The notes: generated by a model not told the origin, from the letters alone. DNA of 50,974 bases from JAAYYM01 sp964631375 (GCA_964631375.1 CAZVYQ010000017.1:1-50974); one strand, 5' to 3'; counted from the first letter of the stretch, positions 41,219 to 50,281 are shown. Translations and numbers: made by a program.

Positions 41219-43408
41219 TTACTCTACTCCCCTTGAAAAATGACCTTTCGTATATTCAACAAATGGTAGTGTTTGCCCATGATCCGGTTGATGAAGCATA
41301 GTAATCAAGTATTCTGTAATTCTCTTTACATCCTCCGGAGATTCATTTGTAAATTGAAGTCTTAGGCTCTCAAAGCCCATACTTTTGATGGTATCCAATT
41401 CATGAAGCAATGACAACGGTACACTGTTATAAATCACATTATAGCATTCACTACAGCAGTTCTTAACATGTAGTTTCTTATGATAGCGGTCAATTAATGA
41501 TATATTCTTTTGTTCTTGTTTTCTGCATTCCTGTATCGTTTTTGTGATACACTGTGAAGTAACCATCATTGGAAGATATCCATAAATAATTAATTCACAA
41601 TGACTTCGATCCATCTTCCACATTTCTTTTTCGTTCAATTCTAATGGCATTGTGAACTGTGAGCACCCAAGATCAGATAATTCCTCTCTGGCCTTTTGAT
41701 TCATCATATACAGATCATAATCTGACAGGATTTCTCCTTGATAGGATGCTTCCTGTAAAATATGCAGCCATTCATAATTTGGAACAGCTACACCGCTGAT
41801 TTCAGGGCATTGTAAAAATCTTTTCAGCCTGTCCTTCTTTCCCAAATAGTTTTCCCGATAAATACTTGGAAGTGTCAAATAGATTTCTTTTCCATACTGA
41901 ACGGCAATTTTGATTGCCTGGTCTAGTTCCTCAAGATCGGCATAGGAAAGATATAGTCTGTCAAGTCCTTCTATCATAGATAACGATCTTACGTTTTCAA
42001 TTGTTTCAGCATAGGCTGTCACCTTACAGGGCGAAGTTTTGGTATTGTTATTTTTCTTTTCATCAAGGTAAACAACTGTTGAAGTTGATTTGTTCTGATT
42101 TCTACGATAAGTCTTTAAAAGTTCCTCTGACAGTTCTTCAATTGCCATTCTCCTTAATTCATTCAGTGAGCTGACAGGCATAAAAACTGTATCGTTGCAT
42201 ATCACCTGAACATCATTCAACTCAAAAAAGGTATTACCTGTTTTTTTGAGTTGTTTGATTACCTGTTCCTTTTCCAGTGGACGTTTCAAAGCCGGTTGGG
42301 CGATATCGCCTATTGTTTCTGTATGAATTTTTCCACAGAATAGTTCCAGTTTTGTCGGCTGTTTGCTTTTTAATGTAATGACTGCTCTAATTGGGAGTCT
42401 ATGAACACGGTTCAGATACTGCTCACCCAATTCCTGAAGCTGTTCTGCTTCTGTTTCATAATTTGGTTTATGCAATGTTATCATAGATCTTCCGTTTTTT
42501 TGGAGATAATACCCTTTAGAGCTTCCACTTCTTGTATACAGATTTTCGAGTTCCTTTAAATCCTTTGGATCTACTCGATAATCCTTTTTATCCTGAAGCG
42601 TTTCATACAAGTCAATATACTTCCGATACATACTCGTCACGCCTGCAACATATTCCGGTCGCTTCATTCTCCCTTCAATCTTAAAGGAAGCGATACCTGC
42701 CTCAATCAATTGAGGAATCAGTTCTATGGTACACATATCCTTGAGACTTAGTATATATTGTTCATCTTTTGTATTCATTTCTTGATGATCATTGATTACA
42801 TGATAAGGAAGTCTACAAGGCTGTGCACATCTCCCTCGATTACCGCTCCGGCCTCCAATCAAGCTGGAAAAGAAACACTTTCCCGAATAACAGTAGCAGA
42901 TTGCTCCATGTACAAAACATTCAATTTTGATATCTGATTGCTTTGTTATATTTCTGATTTCTACAAGTGACAGCTCTCTTGCTGGTACTACCTGTGTGAT
43001 CCCCATTCCTTCCATCAATCTGACACCTTCTATGGATGTAATCGTCATCTGAGTACTTGCGTGAATCTCCAACAAAGGAAAACTGTTTTTAATTACTGAA
43101 ATCGCACCCAGATCCTGCACGATAACAGCATCCAAGCCTGCCAGATAGTACGGTTCTAAAAAAGCAGGTAACTCCTTTAATTCCTCATCCTTCATTAAAG
43201 TATTGACAGTCATATAGACCTTTTTCTTCATTAAATGAGCATAATCAATTGCCAAAAGAAGTTCTTCTTTTGTAAAATTTTTAGCATATGCACGTGCACC
43301 AAATCGATTTCCGCCTACATAAACAGCATCGGCTCCTGCTTCCATTGCCGCAAGAAATGCCTCATAACTTCCTGCAGGTGCTAATAATTCTATTTTCCCT
43401 TGATCCAT
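41219..43408 (-). CDS. U32 family peptidase-like protein, long form
   Basis: A 729-residue member of the U32 (collagenase-like) family; bacterial relatives are implicated in hydroxylation of rRNA (RlhA) or tRNA rather than proteolysis. The N-terminal TIM-barrel half has LLAPAGSYEAFLAAMEAGADAVYVGG-type sequence and the U32 signature with four cysteines, VHGAICYCYSGKCFFSS and GRCAQPCRLPY, expected to bind iron-sulfur. The C-terminal half includes a second barrel-like segment and a cysteine pair in CCSECYNV. AAAGGA precedes the ATG at 43408. The gene follows zapA and precedes the rodA-like gene by two bases, an arrangement seen in other clostridia; the precise substrate is uncertain. Confidence 0.88.
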   Translation of the reverse strand: MDQGKIELLAPAGSYEAFLAAMEAGADAVYVGGNRFGARAYAKNFTKEELLLAIDYAHLMKKKVYMTVNTLMKDEELKELPAFLEPYYLAGLDAVIVQDLGAISVIKNSFPLLEIHASTQMTITSIEGVRLMEGMGITQVVPARELSLVEIRNITKQSDIKIECFVHGAICYCYSGKCFFSSLIGGRSGNRGRCAQPCRLPYHVINDHQEMNTKDEQYILSLKDMCTIELIPQLIEAGIASFKIEGRMKRPEYVAGVTSMYRKYIDLYETLQDKKDYRVDPKDLKELENLYTRSGSSKGYYLQKNGRSMITLHKPNYETEAEQLQELGEQYLNRVHRLPIRAVITLKSKQPTKLELFCGKIHTETIGDIAQPALKRPLEKEQVIKQLKKTGNTFFELNDVQVICNDTVFMPVSSLNELRRMAIEELSEELLKTYRRNQNKSTSTVVYLDEKKNNNTKTSPCKVTAYAETIENVRSLSMIEGLDRLYLSYADLEELDQAIKIAVQYGKEIYLTLPSIYRENYLGKKDRLKRFLQCPEISGVAVPNYEWLHILQEASYQGEILSDYDLYMMNQKAREELSDLGCSQFTMPLELNEKEMWKMDRSHCELIIYGYLPMMVTSQCITKTIQECRKQEQKNISLIDRYHKKLHVKNCCSECYNVIYNSVPLSLLHELDTIKSMGFESLRLQFTNESPEDVKRITEYLITMLHQPDHGQTLPFVEYTKGHFSRGVE

Positions 43409-43445
43409 TTTGTTTCCTTTACATTTTCTGTGTTTATAAAAGCGG

Positions 43446-43469
43446 AAAGGCTGTCTTTCGACAGCCCCT
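43446..43469 (-). terminator. Hairpin after zapA, probable terminator or attenuator
   Basis: Minus strand GGCTGTC, loop GAAA, GACAGCC, extendable by three weak pairs, followed by TTTCCGCTTTT. The T run is interrupted, so partial read-through into the U32 gene is likely. Confidence 0.55.
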
Positions 43470-43481
43470 CTCCCAATACAC

Positions 43482-43820
43482 CTACTTTTTCATAATTGAT
43501 TTCTCAGCGTTTTCGAGTTTGATCTGCGTGGAAATCAATTCATGCTTCAAATCGTATAATTCCTTATCTCTGGCATCCAGTTCTTCCTCAAGATGATTAA
43601 TCTGTTTTTTTGCCTTAAAATAGTCATCTGCCATGTTTAACTGTAATAAAGTATTTTGCATATCTACCGGCTGCCTGCGGAAAGATTCCATTTTACTGTA
43701 TTCAGCAATCTTATTATTAATATATGTAGCGACTTTTTGTAAGTACTCTTCGCTCTCATAGCCACTTAATGTAAATACCTTCCCACCTATCAATACCTCT
43801 GTATCAATCTTAGAAGACAT
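43482..43820 (-). CDS. zapA: Cell division protein ZapA
   Basis: Small protein that bundles FtsZ filaments at the division site. The 112-residue protein begins KIDTEVLIGGKVFTLSGYESEEYLQKVATYINNKIAEY, the ZapA globular domain in two blocks, and continues into a charged coiled coil (NHLEEELDARDKELYDLKHEL). GGGG eight bases before the ATG serves as ribosome site. It has its own promoter and starts a unit reaching the U32, rodA-like and PBP genes, fitting cell-envelope growth. Confidence 0.93.
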   Translation of the reverse strand: MSSKIDTEVLIGGKVFTLSGYESEEYLQKVATYINNKIAEYSKMESFRRQPVDMQNTLLQLNMADDYFKAKKQINHLEEELDARDKELYDLKHELISTQIKLENAEKSIMKK

Positions 43821-43867
43821 ATCTCATACCCCACTATGCTTACACAATAAGAAATACCACAATACAA

Positions 43868-43895
43868 ATTATATCAAAAAAATGAAATAATACAA
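43868..43895 (-). promoter_or_regulatory. Sigma-A promoter of zapA
   Basis: Minus strand: TTGTAT (43890-43895), 16-base spacer, TATAAT (43868-43873), with a TG-extended -10. It lies about 48 bases before the zapA ATG. Confidence 0.65.
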
Positions 43896-43902
43896 CCCCA
43901 AA

Positions 43903-44898
43903 TTATGGCTCCGGAATACCAAAGTGCTGATATGCTAATTGTGTGACAATTCGACCTCTTGGTGTTCGATTGATAAAGCCATTTTTTAAAAGAAACGGTT
44001 CGTATACATCCTCAATCGTTCCAGCATCCTCACCAATCGCTGCTGCTAATGTATCAAGCCCTACAGGGCCTCCGCCAAACTTCTCGATCATGGTCATCAG
44101 AATATTACGATCTAAATGATCCAGTCCGTAACGATCCACTTCCATCATATCAAGAGCCTTTGTGGCAACCTCACATGTAATGATGCCATCGTATCGTACC
44201 TGTGCAAAATCTCTGACTCTCTTGAGAAAACGGTTAGCCAGTCTCGGAGTCCCACGGCTCCTGCGAGCCAGTTCCATTGCTCCTGAATCATCGATTTCTA
44301 CATCCAATACCTTTGCTGAATGCCTGATAATTGTGCTAAGCTCTTCATTTGTATAAAACTCCAGACGATTGATCACGCCAAACCTGTCTCTTAACGGTGC
44401 CGTCAGCAATCCTGCTCTTGTTGTCGCTCCTACAAGCGTAAACTTCGGCAGTTCAAGCCTGATAGAGCGTGCAGATGCTCCCTTTCCTATCATGATATCA
44501 ATTGCATAATCTTCCATTGCAGGATATAATACTTCCTCCACCTGTCTGTTTAATCTATGAATTTCGTCTACAAAAAGAATATCTCCCTCCTGCAGATTGT
44601 TCAGGATTGCAGCCATCTCTCCCGGTTTTTCAATGGCCGGTCCAGATGTTGTTTTGATATTAACCCCCATCTCATTTGCAATGATTCCCGCAAGAGTTGT
44701 TTTTCCAAGTCCGGGAGGCCCATAAAACAAAACATGATCTAAAGATTCATTTCTTTTCTTAGCTGCATCAATATAGATCTTTAGATTTTCCTTTGCCTTC
44801 TTTTGACCAATGTATTCAGACAGATATTGCGGTCTCAAACTTCCTTCGATCTTAATATCTTCTTCTGTTAGGGCTGTTTCAATCGAACGCTTCTGCAT
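43903..44898 (-). CDS. ruvB: Holliday junction branch migration helicase RuvB
   Basis: AAA+ ring ATPase that drives branch migration of four-way junctions with RuvA. The 331-residue protein has SLRPQYLSEYIGQKKAKENL, Walker A GPPGLGKTTLAG, Walker B ILFVDEIHRLNR, the sensor stretch FTLVGATTRAGLLTAPLRDRFG with the arginine finger region, and the C-terminal winged helix ending GRIVTQLAYQHFG. AAAGGA seven bases upstream supports the start. ruvA is 18 bases upstream; ruvC is not in the window, and RecU (10958-11521) may supply the resolvase. Confidence 0.98.
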   Translation of the reverse strand: MQKRSIETALTEEDIKIEGSLRPQYLSEYIGQKKAKENLKIYIDAAKKRNESLDHVLFYGPPGLGKTTLAGIIANEMGVNIKTTSGPAIEKPGEMAAILNNLQEGDILFVDEIHRLNRQVEEVLYPAMEDYAIDIMIGKGASARSIRLELPKFTLVGATTRAGLLTAPLRDRFGVINRLEFYTNEELSTIIRHSAKVLDVEIDDSGAMELARRSRGTPRLANRFLKRVRDFAQVRYDGIITCEVATKALDMMEVDRYGLDHLDRNILMTMIEKFGGGPVGLDTLAAAIGEDAGTIEDVYEPFLLKNGFINRTPRGRIVTQLAYQHFGIPEP

Positions 44899-44916
44899 AT
44901 CGCTGTCCTTTACTTT

Positions 44917-45528
44917 CTAAAAATAATTGATATTCTTCAATGCCAGTTTTAATATATCTTCAACATCAGAATCTTCAGATACATCAACGCTCTTGACTGC
45001 ACGCAGTGCATCAGTTGCTGAATATCCCAATGCCGTCAATGCTTCTACTGCCTCATTTTTTGCATCAGAAGATGCTCTGTTGATATTTTCTTTTGTATTT
45101 GCTCGTCTTTCTTCAAAGGCATCTTCCAAGGACACCTTATCTTTCAGATCTATAATGAGTCTCTGTGCTGTCTTGGCGCCGATTCCCGGTGCTTTTGAGA
45201 TTGTTTTGGAGTCTGCTGATAAAATGGCAAATCTCAGATCATCTGTAGTCATAACCGACAGAATAGCCAATGCTCCCTTAGGACCTATCCCGTTAACCTG
45301 AATTAACAATTTAAAGAAATCCAAATCATCCTTTGTCAAAAATCCATATAATAACATTGCATCTTCACGAACCGCAAGGTAAGTATAAACCTTTAGTTCT
45401 TCACCAAGTCCTTGTATACATGCAATCGTACTGCCGGACATCTTAATGTTATATCCGACACCATTCACATCCAGAACGATCTGTTCTTCATAAATTCCTG
45501 CAACTTCACCTCTTAAATAACCAATCAT
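44917..45528 (-). CDS. ruvA: Holliday junction binding protein RuvA
   Basis: Tetrameric DNA-binding subunit of the RuvAB complex. The 203-residue protein has the OB-fold domain I (MIGYLRGEVAGIYEEQIVLDVNGVGYNI), the helix-hairpin-helix domain II with LIQVNGIGPKGALAIL and APGIGAKTAQRLIIDLKDK, and a domain III ending NEAVEALTALGYSATDALRAV that contacts RuvB. GGAG is 11 bases before the ATG. It sits six bases after the Gx transporter stop and 18 bases before ruvB. Confidence 0.98.
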   Translation of the reverse strand: MIGYLRGEVAGIYEEQIVLDVNGVGYNIKMSGSTIACIQGLGEELKVYTYLAVREDAMLLYGFLTKDDLDFFKLLIQVNGIGPKGALAILSVMTTDDLRFAILSADSKTISKAPGIGAKTAQRLIIDLKDKVSLEDAFEERRANTKENINRASSDAKNEAVEALTALGYSATDALRAVKSVDVSEDSDVEDILKLALKNINYF

Positions 45529-45534
45529 CTGTTC

Positions 45535-46074
45535 TCATTCTCCTATAGCTGAAATGCACTCTCTTTTGGTAAAAAATAAAGAAAGTCTTCTACACACTTT
45601 CATAGAAATAATCCCGTTGATCAATCCGGTTATCACACCTGAGAATAACAGCACCGGTAAATAATAGATCAGCCGTAATTCTTCGACAACAAATATGGCA
45701 ATGATCATTTGTCCGACATTATGCATGATTCCGCCAACCATGCTGATTCCCATGATGCTAAAACGATCTGTTTTCTTTAGTAAAGCCATACAGACCAGGC
45801 TTAGAATACCACCTGCCATACTGTACAGCATACCATATAGTCCTCCAAACAGAAGATTAACCACAACAATTCTAATCAAAGAGACGGCCGTGGCTTCCTT
45901 TGTTCCCAATAAATACAATACAATGACGGTCATAATGTTTGCAAGTCCCAGCTTAACTCCCGGTATGCCAAAGGAGAACGGAATCAATAGTTCCAGATAA
46001 CCCAGTATAATTGCAAGTGCTGTAAACATTCCGATATATGCAATTGTTCTGTTCCTCTTTTGATTGTGCTTCAC
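45535..46074 (-). CDS. Gx transporter family / HepS-like membrane protein
   Basis: A 179-residue membrane protein of the Gx transporter family, often labelled heptaprenyl diphosphate synthase component I. About five hydrophobic helices are visible, with ALAIILGYLELLIPFSFGIPGVKLGLANIM near the N-terminus (in two blocks) and GGLYGMLYSMAGGILSL. The role is unclear; such proteins resemble energy-coupling vitamin transporter S components. I chose GTG 46074 because GAGG lies eight bases upstream; the ATG at 46092 has no recognisable ribosome site. It follows the NusG-II gene, its usual partner. Confidence 0.82.
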   Translation of the reverse strand: MKHNQKRNRTIAYIGMFTALAIILGYLELLIPFSFGIPGVKLGLANIMTVIVLYLLGTKEATAVSLIRIVVVNLLFGGLYGMLYSMAGGILSLVCMALLKKTDRFSIMGISMVGGIMHNVGQMIIAIFVVEELRLIYYLPVLLFSGVITGLINGIISMKVCRRLSLFFTKRECISAIGE

Positions 46075-46103
46075 TTTGACTACCTCGTCCATATCGTTAG
46101 AAC

Positions 46104-46469
46104 TTAATTCGCAATTGCATCATAAGGTGACTCCTCTTGGCTCATTACTCTAACCACAACGCGATTTGGAAGGCATACGATAGTCTCACCCGACTTAGAA
46201 ATACTTGCCTGATGTACACAAAGATGATCAGGGCAGGAAGCCTCCGTTACATCAGCCATTTTGTTATGAATGACCAGATGAATATGACCTGTTTCCACGC
46301 CCTGAATATCTTCGTCTATTTCTTCCGATAAAGCATATCTGGCTGTTTCTTCTCCGTCTACTGAAACCACCACGTATGCTCCATCTTCACGAAACAGTCT
46401 GACTGCCAGTAATAATATCATAGCAGTACAGACTGTTGTACATAAAATAATCCAATCCCACTTTTTCAT
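46104..46469 (-). CDS. NusG domain II-containing exported or membrane-anchored protein
   Basis: A 121-residue protein with an N-terminal membrane anchor (WIILCTTVCTAMILLLAVRL) and a NusG domain II-like fold outside. The hallmark is the cysteine motif around DVTEASCPDHLCVHQASISKSGETIVCLPNRVVVRV, given here as family features: Cys-Pro-Asp-His-Leu-Cys then CLPN. It is not a transcription factor. These proteins sit beside Gx transporter genes and often near Rnf or FMN-binding genes, pointing to a redox or cofactor role, but none of those are nearby here. Ribosome site is weak. It starts eight bases after the chemotaxis receptor stop. Confidence 0.88.
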   Translation of the reverse strand: MKKWDWIILCTTVCTAMILLLAVRLFREDGAYVVVSVDGEETARYALSEEIDEDIQGVETGHIHLVIHNKMADVTEASCPDHLCVHQASISKSGETIVCLPNRVVVRVMSQEESPYDAIAN

Positions 46470-46477
46470 ACTTTGGT

Positions 46478-48259
46478 TTATAACTTGAATTCCTCTACCA
46501 GCTTTCGCATATCTGTTGACATTTTCGCAAGATTCTCAGCCACCTCAGATACCTCCTGCAGATTGGCTGACTGCTCTGTTACTGTTGCAGCGATACTTTC
46601 AGTACCATCAGCGTTTTCATCAATGGTATCATGTATTCTTTCGATATTGAGACCTACCTGCTTTGTAACATCAGCCAGATTCTTCAGATCTTCCAGCATA
46701 CTCTTGATATCATTATTTACAACATGCGTACCATCCTTGATCTCTATAAAACTGTCTCTGGTGGATTCTGCGATTGCGTTGCCCTTTTCCAGCTGATTCA
46801 ATCCCTCTTCCATTTTCTTGGACATATTGATTGCGTTGTTTTGTACTCCCTCGATAATGGTTCCGATCTTTCCGGCAGATTCATGTGTATCCTCTGCCAG
46901 TTTTCTGATCTCCATAGCAACAACAGCAAATCCCTTTCCTGCTTCTCCCGCACGAGCTGCTTCTATTGAGGCATTCAGCGATAACAGGTTCGTTTGTGAC
47001 GATATAGATGTGATGGTATTCAAAATATTATTCATTTCCTCTGCATTTTGACTGAGGATACCTGCAATTCCCGATACTTCCTTCATCACATCATTGAGGC
47101 TTGCAAGCTGTCTCATATAGGTCTCAATTGCATCATTTCCATCCATCGCATTTTGCATTGCCTGATCAGCATTACCGGCAATACGATCTACTTTTTCCGA
47201 AATATGCCCTGAGATCATTCCCATCTCATCAACCTGAAGCATAATATTTCCTGCTTCCTTCTTTTGATCATTCATCCTCTCAGACATATTGTCAATGGCT
47301 TTTGTAATCTCAACACTTCCTGATGCATTCTGAGTTGCACTTTCACTGACTGCATGTATGGATGCTTCCATTTGCTCACTGACACCCAATACCTTCTTGA
47401 TAATATCCTTCAAGCTGGTACTCATATAATTAAATACTACAGCCAGATCCTTCAACTCATCCTCAGAGTTCACAACGATTTCTTCACCGGTCAAGTCACC
47501 ATCGGCAACAACCGAAATATTCTTTTTTAACAGACCGATCGGCTTAACGATTGTTCCCTTGATAACTATGAACATCATCAGTACGGCAAAAACAATTGCA
47601 AGAATCACAATAATGACAATGGTACTGATTGTCTTTGTAAAGTTACTGTTGATCTCCTCCTGTAAAGCCTTGCTTCTGTTTAGCTCTAACTGCATCAAGG
47701 CATTACAATAGGATGTGATAAAGCCTGTCTGAGCCTGCATCTTCTTTGCGCTCTCAACACCGGCAGGCATATACCTTCCATTGCCGGCCTTAAGCATTTC
47801 CTGATAGGCAGTAATATACTCATTGACATATCTCTCAACAAAATCTAACTGTGTATGATTTTGCTTGTAGATCGGATCATCACCGATATTACTTCTGATC
47901 TCTTCTATGTAAGGAGTCAGATTATTAATAATCTCCCTTTCAGCAGGATCCTCATCCTTGTCACCCACACCACAAATATTGGTCAGTGCTTTGGATTGTT
48001 TTGCTGTATTGGTATTAATATAATTGATCTTCGTGAGATTATCCAATACCGCTACATATTGTTGATTGTACTCATTTGACTTTGAAGCCATAAATCCAAG
48101 TAATACCAACATAATAATGATGATACCGATAAACATGATCGTGATACGTCGTCCGATACTGGTCAAGAATATCTTCTGTATCAGTTTCGGAGTATGATAC
48201 TTCCTTTTTTTGTTGATCTTAGCCTTTTTTACCTTCTTCTCTTTCGTGTTTACCTTCAT
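46478..48259 (-). CDS. Transmembrane methyl-accepting chemotaxis protein
   Basis: A 593-residue receptor with a very basic N-terminal tail (KEKKVKKAKINKKRKYH), TM1 at about residues 38-58, an extracytoplasmic helical ligand domain (about 60-210, four-helix-bundle type), TM2 near 215-237 (IVIIVILAIVFAVLMMFIVI), a HAMP domain (VKPIGLLKKNISVVADGDLTG), and the cytoplasmic signalling coiled coil with tip ITSISSQTNLLSLNASIEAARAGEAGKGFAVVA, in blocks. The ligand is unknown. ATG 48259 is chosen for GGGGG six bases upstream. No che or flagellar genes are in the window. It probably heads a transcript continuing to NusG-II, Gx and ruvAB. Confidence 0.92.
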   Translation of the reverse strand: MKVNTKEKKVKKAKINKKRKYHTPKLIQKIFLTSIGRRITIMFIGIIIIMLVLLGFMASKSNEYNQQYVAVLDNLTKINYINTNTAKQSKALTNICGVGDKDEDPAEREIINNLTPYIEEIRSNIGDDPIYKQNHTQLDFVERYVNEYITAYQEMLKAGNGRYMPAGVESAKKMQAQTGFITSYCNALMQLELNRSKALQEEINSNFTKTISTIVIIVILAIVFAVLMMFIVIKGTIVKPIGLLKKNISVVADGDLTGEEIVVNSEDELKDLAVVFNYMSTSLKDIIKKVLGVSEQMEASIHAVSESATQNASGSVEITKAIDNMSERMNDQKKEAGNIMLQVDEMGMISGHISEKVDRIAGNADQAMQNAMDGNDAIETYMRQLASLNDVMKEVSGIAGILSQNAEEMNNILNTITSISSQTNLLSLNASIEAARAGEAGKGFAVVAMEIRKLAEDTHESAGKIGTIIEGVQNNAINMSKKMEEGLNQLEKGNAIAESTRDSFIEIKDGTHVVNNDIKSMLEDLKNLADVTKQVGLNIERIHDTIDENADGTESIAATVTEQSANLQEVSEVAENLAKMSTDMRKLVEEFKL

Positions 48260-48300
48260 GATTGTCCCCCATTCTGTGTTGCCCCAACAGCATACATATA

Positions 48301-48329
48301 ATTTTATCATAGGTAATCACATGTCTCAA
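48301..48329 (-). promoter_or_regulatory. Sigma-A promoter of the chemotaxis receptor gene
   Basis: Minus strand: TTGAGA (48324-48329), 17-base spacer, TAAAAT (48301-48306), TG-extended. No sigma-D/28 pattern was seen, although chemotaxis genes often use one. Confidence 0.65.
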
Positions 48330-48366
48330 GTGATAATTTTGCAATTCTTTAGCACATTTTTGCTTT

Positions 48367-48855
48367 TTACTCAGTTTGATTGATGTAATTTACAAGTCCT
48401 TCCGCTTTTATGATTTTTTGCATAAATGCAGGAAACGGCTGTCCCTTAAACTTTGTATTTCGTGTACGGTTATAAATCATTCCGCTGTCAAAATCCACTT
48501 CCACCTCATCTCCCGCTTCAATTCCCTTTGCCGCATCTGGACATTCAATGATCGGAAGACCGATATTGATTGCATTCCGGTAAAAGATTCTGGCAAAAGT
48601 CTCAGCGATCACACAACTGATACCTGCCACCTTTATGGTAAGCGGTGCATGCTCTCTTGAGGAACCACATCCAAAATTTTTCCCTGCGACCATAATGTCA
48701 CCCGCCTTGACTTGCTTTACAAAACTTTGATCAATATCCTCCATACAATGCTCCGCCAACTCCTTTTGATCCTGAATGGCAAGATATCTGGCAGGAATAA
48801 TCACATCTGTATCCACATTGTCTCCATATTTAAAAGCATTTCCTTTTGCATTCAT
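48367..48855 (-). CDS. leuD: 3-isopropylmalate dehydratase small subunit LeuD
   Basis: Swivelling small subunit of isopropylmalate isomerase in leucine synthesis. The 162-residue protein has DTDVIIPARYLA near the start and the substrate-binding GKNFGCGSSREHAPLTIK, the family hallmark, then ETFARIFYRNAINIGLPI. The short length and these forms place it in the clade shared with homoaconitase-type small subunits. AGGAGG precedes the ATG at a spacing of eight. It follows leuC by 14 bases. leuA and leuB are not in the window. Confidence 0.95.
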   Translation of the reverse strand: MNAKGNAFKYGDNVDTDVIIPARYLAIQDQKELAEHCMEDIDQSFVKQVKAGDIMVAGKNFGCGSSREHAPLTIKVAGISCVIAETFARIFYRNAINIGLPIIECPDAAKGIEAGDEVEVDFDSGMIYNRTRNTKFKGQPFPAFMQKIIKAEGLVNYINQTE

Positions 48856-48869
48856 CTTAATTTCCTCCT

Positions 48870-50135
48870 CTATACTATTTCATCAGGGCCTGATATCTGA
48901 CCAGTTATCGCACTTGCTGCTGCAACTGCAGGACTTGCAAGATATACTTCAGAATCTACATGTCCCATTCTGCCAACAAAATTACGATTGGTGGTTGAGA
49001 TACAGCGTTCACCAGCCGCAAGAATACCCATATATCCTCCAAGACACGGTCCACAGGTCGGTGTAGATACAACTGCACCTGATTCAATAAAGATTTTTAA
49101 CAATCCTTCTTCCATCGCCTGTAAATAAATTGCCTGTGTTGCCGGAATAATGATACAACGTACGTGGTCTGCAACCTTCTTGCCTTTCAGAATAGATGCG
49201 GCGATCCGAAGATCATCAATTCTTCCGTTTGTACAGGAACCGATGACTGCCTGATCGACTTTGATGGGCTGATCAATCTCATCAATTGTTTTTGTATTCT
49301 CCGGAAGATGCGGAAATGCTACCGTCGGTCTCAAAATACTCAGATCGATTGTATACTCATAGTCATATTCTGCATCCTCATCGGCCTCATACACTTTGTA
49401 AGGGCGTTTGCTATGTTCTTTCATATAGGCTTCGGTTAATTCATCTACTGGGAAGATACCATTCTTTGCACCTGCCTCAATTGCCATATTGGCAATGGTA
49501 AATCTGTCATCCATTGTCAGATATTGAATTCCTTCTCCAACAAACTCCATGGATTTATACAATGCCCCATCTACACCTAACATTCCAATGATATGTAAGA
49601 TCACATCTTTTCCACTGACCCACTTTTCAGGTTTACCTACAATGTTAAATCTGATCGCGGAAGGTACCTTGAACCATGCCTTACCGGTTACCATCCCAGC
49701 GGCCATATCAGTGCTTCCTACGCCTGTTGAAAAGGCTCCGAGGGCTCCATAGGTACAAGTATGAGAATCCGCACCAATGATTGCGTCTCCTGCAACTGTC
49801 AGACCTTTTTCCGGAAGCAGTGCATGCTCAATCCCCATCTGTCCCACATCAAAGTAATTAGTAATCTCATTTTTACATGCAAATTCTCTGACACATTTAC
49901 AGTTCTCTGCTGATTTGATATCCTTATTCGGAATAAAATGGTCCATAACCAGTGCTATCTTATCCTTTGCAAATACCTGATCATGTTTCATTTTATCCAT
50001 TTCACGTACTGCGACCGGTGTCGTAATATCATTGCCGAGCACAAGATCTAAGTTTGCCTCGATTAGCTGTCCTGCTGATACCTGTTCTAAGCCAGCATGT
50101 GCAGCTAAAATTTTTTGCGTCATTGTCATTCCCAT
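48870..50135 (-). CDS. leuC: 3-isopropylmalate dehydratase large subunit LeuC
   Basis: Iron-sulfur subunit of isopropylmalate isomerase, interconverting 2- and 3-isopropylmalate. The 421-residue protein is of the shorter LeuC/HacA clade. Cluster ligands are Cys in IGSCTNGRIDDLRIAASI and the pair in PTCGPCLGGYMG; the substrate-binding GADSHTCTYGALGAFSTGVGSTD is visible in blocks. Its clade also includes homoaconitase and dimethylmalate dehydratase, so the substrate is by likelihood only. AAGGAGG lies eight bases before the ATG. A divergent LysR regulator and candidate operator lie upstream. Confidence 0.93.
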   Translation of the reverse strand: MGMTMTQKILAAHAGLEQVSAGQLIEANLDLVLGNDITTPVAVREMDKMKHDQVFAKDKIALVMDHFIPNKDIKSAENCKCVREFACKNEITNYFDVGQMGIEHALLPEKGLTVAGDAIIGADSHTCTYGALGAFSTGVGSTDMAAGMVTGKAWFKVPSAIRFNIVGKPEKWVSGKDVILHIIGMLGVDGALYKSMEFVGEGIQYLTMDDRFTIANMAIEAGAKNGIFPVDELTEAYMKEHSKRPYKVYEADEDAEYDYEYTIDLSILRPTVAFPHLPENTKTIDEIDQPIKVDQAVIGSCTNGRIDDLRIAASILKGKKVADHVRCIIIPATQAIYLQAMEEGLLKIFIESGAVVSTPTCGPCLGGYMGILAAGERCISTTNRNFVGRMGHVDSEVYLASPAVAAASAITGQISGPDEIV

Positions 50136-50161
50136 TTGTATAACCTCCTTATTCGTTATTT

Positions 50162-50191
50162 ATTGTCATTTGATAGACAATTGGATCTATC
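50162..50191. promoter_or_regulatory. Overlapping inverted repeats in the leuC leader
   Basis: ATTGTC/GACAAT (50162-50181) and GATAGA/TCTATC (50172-50191) share bases and cannot both fold in the same RNA. They lie 27-56 bases before the leuC ATG. No T run or leader peptide is seen; role unproven. Confidence 0.35.
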
Positions 50192-50232
50192 CTCTTGTTT
50201 CATTTGATATTATGTAGTGTAGCATATTAATT

Positions 50233-50238
50233 ATTATA
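50233..50238 (-). promoter_or_regulatory. Candidate -10 box for leuC
   Basis: TATAAT on the minus strand, about 100 bases before leuC, without a good -35. This fits a promoter needing an activator such as the divergent LysR protein. Confidence 0.4.
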
Positions 50239-50266
50239 ATTAAAATGCTATTTTTTCATGTTTACT

Positions 50267-50281
50267 ATAACTTGGTGTTAT
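50267..50281. promoter_or_regulatory. Candidate LysR-type operator between leuC and the regulator gene
   Basis: ATAAC-TTGGT-GTTAT is a perfect 5-5-5 interrupted palindrome and fits the LysR-family T-N11-A pattern. It lies about 30 bases upstream of the leuC -10 candidate and 72 bases before the regulator ATG. Confidence 0.55.
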
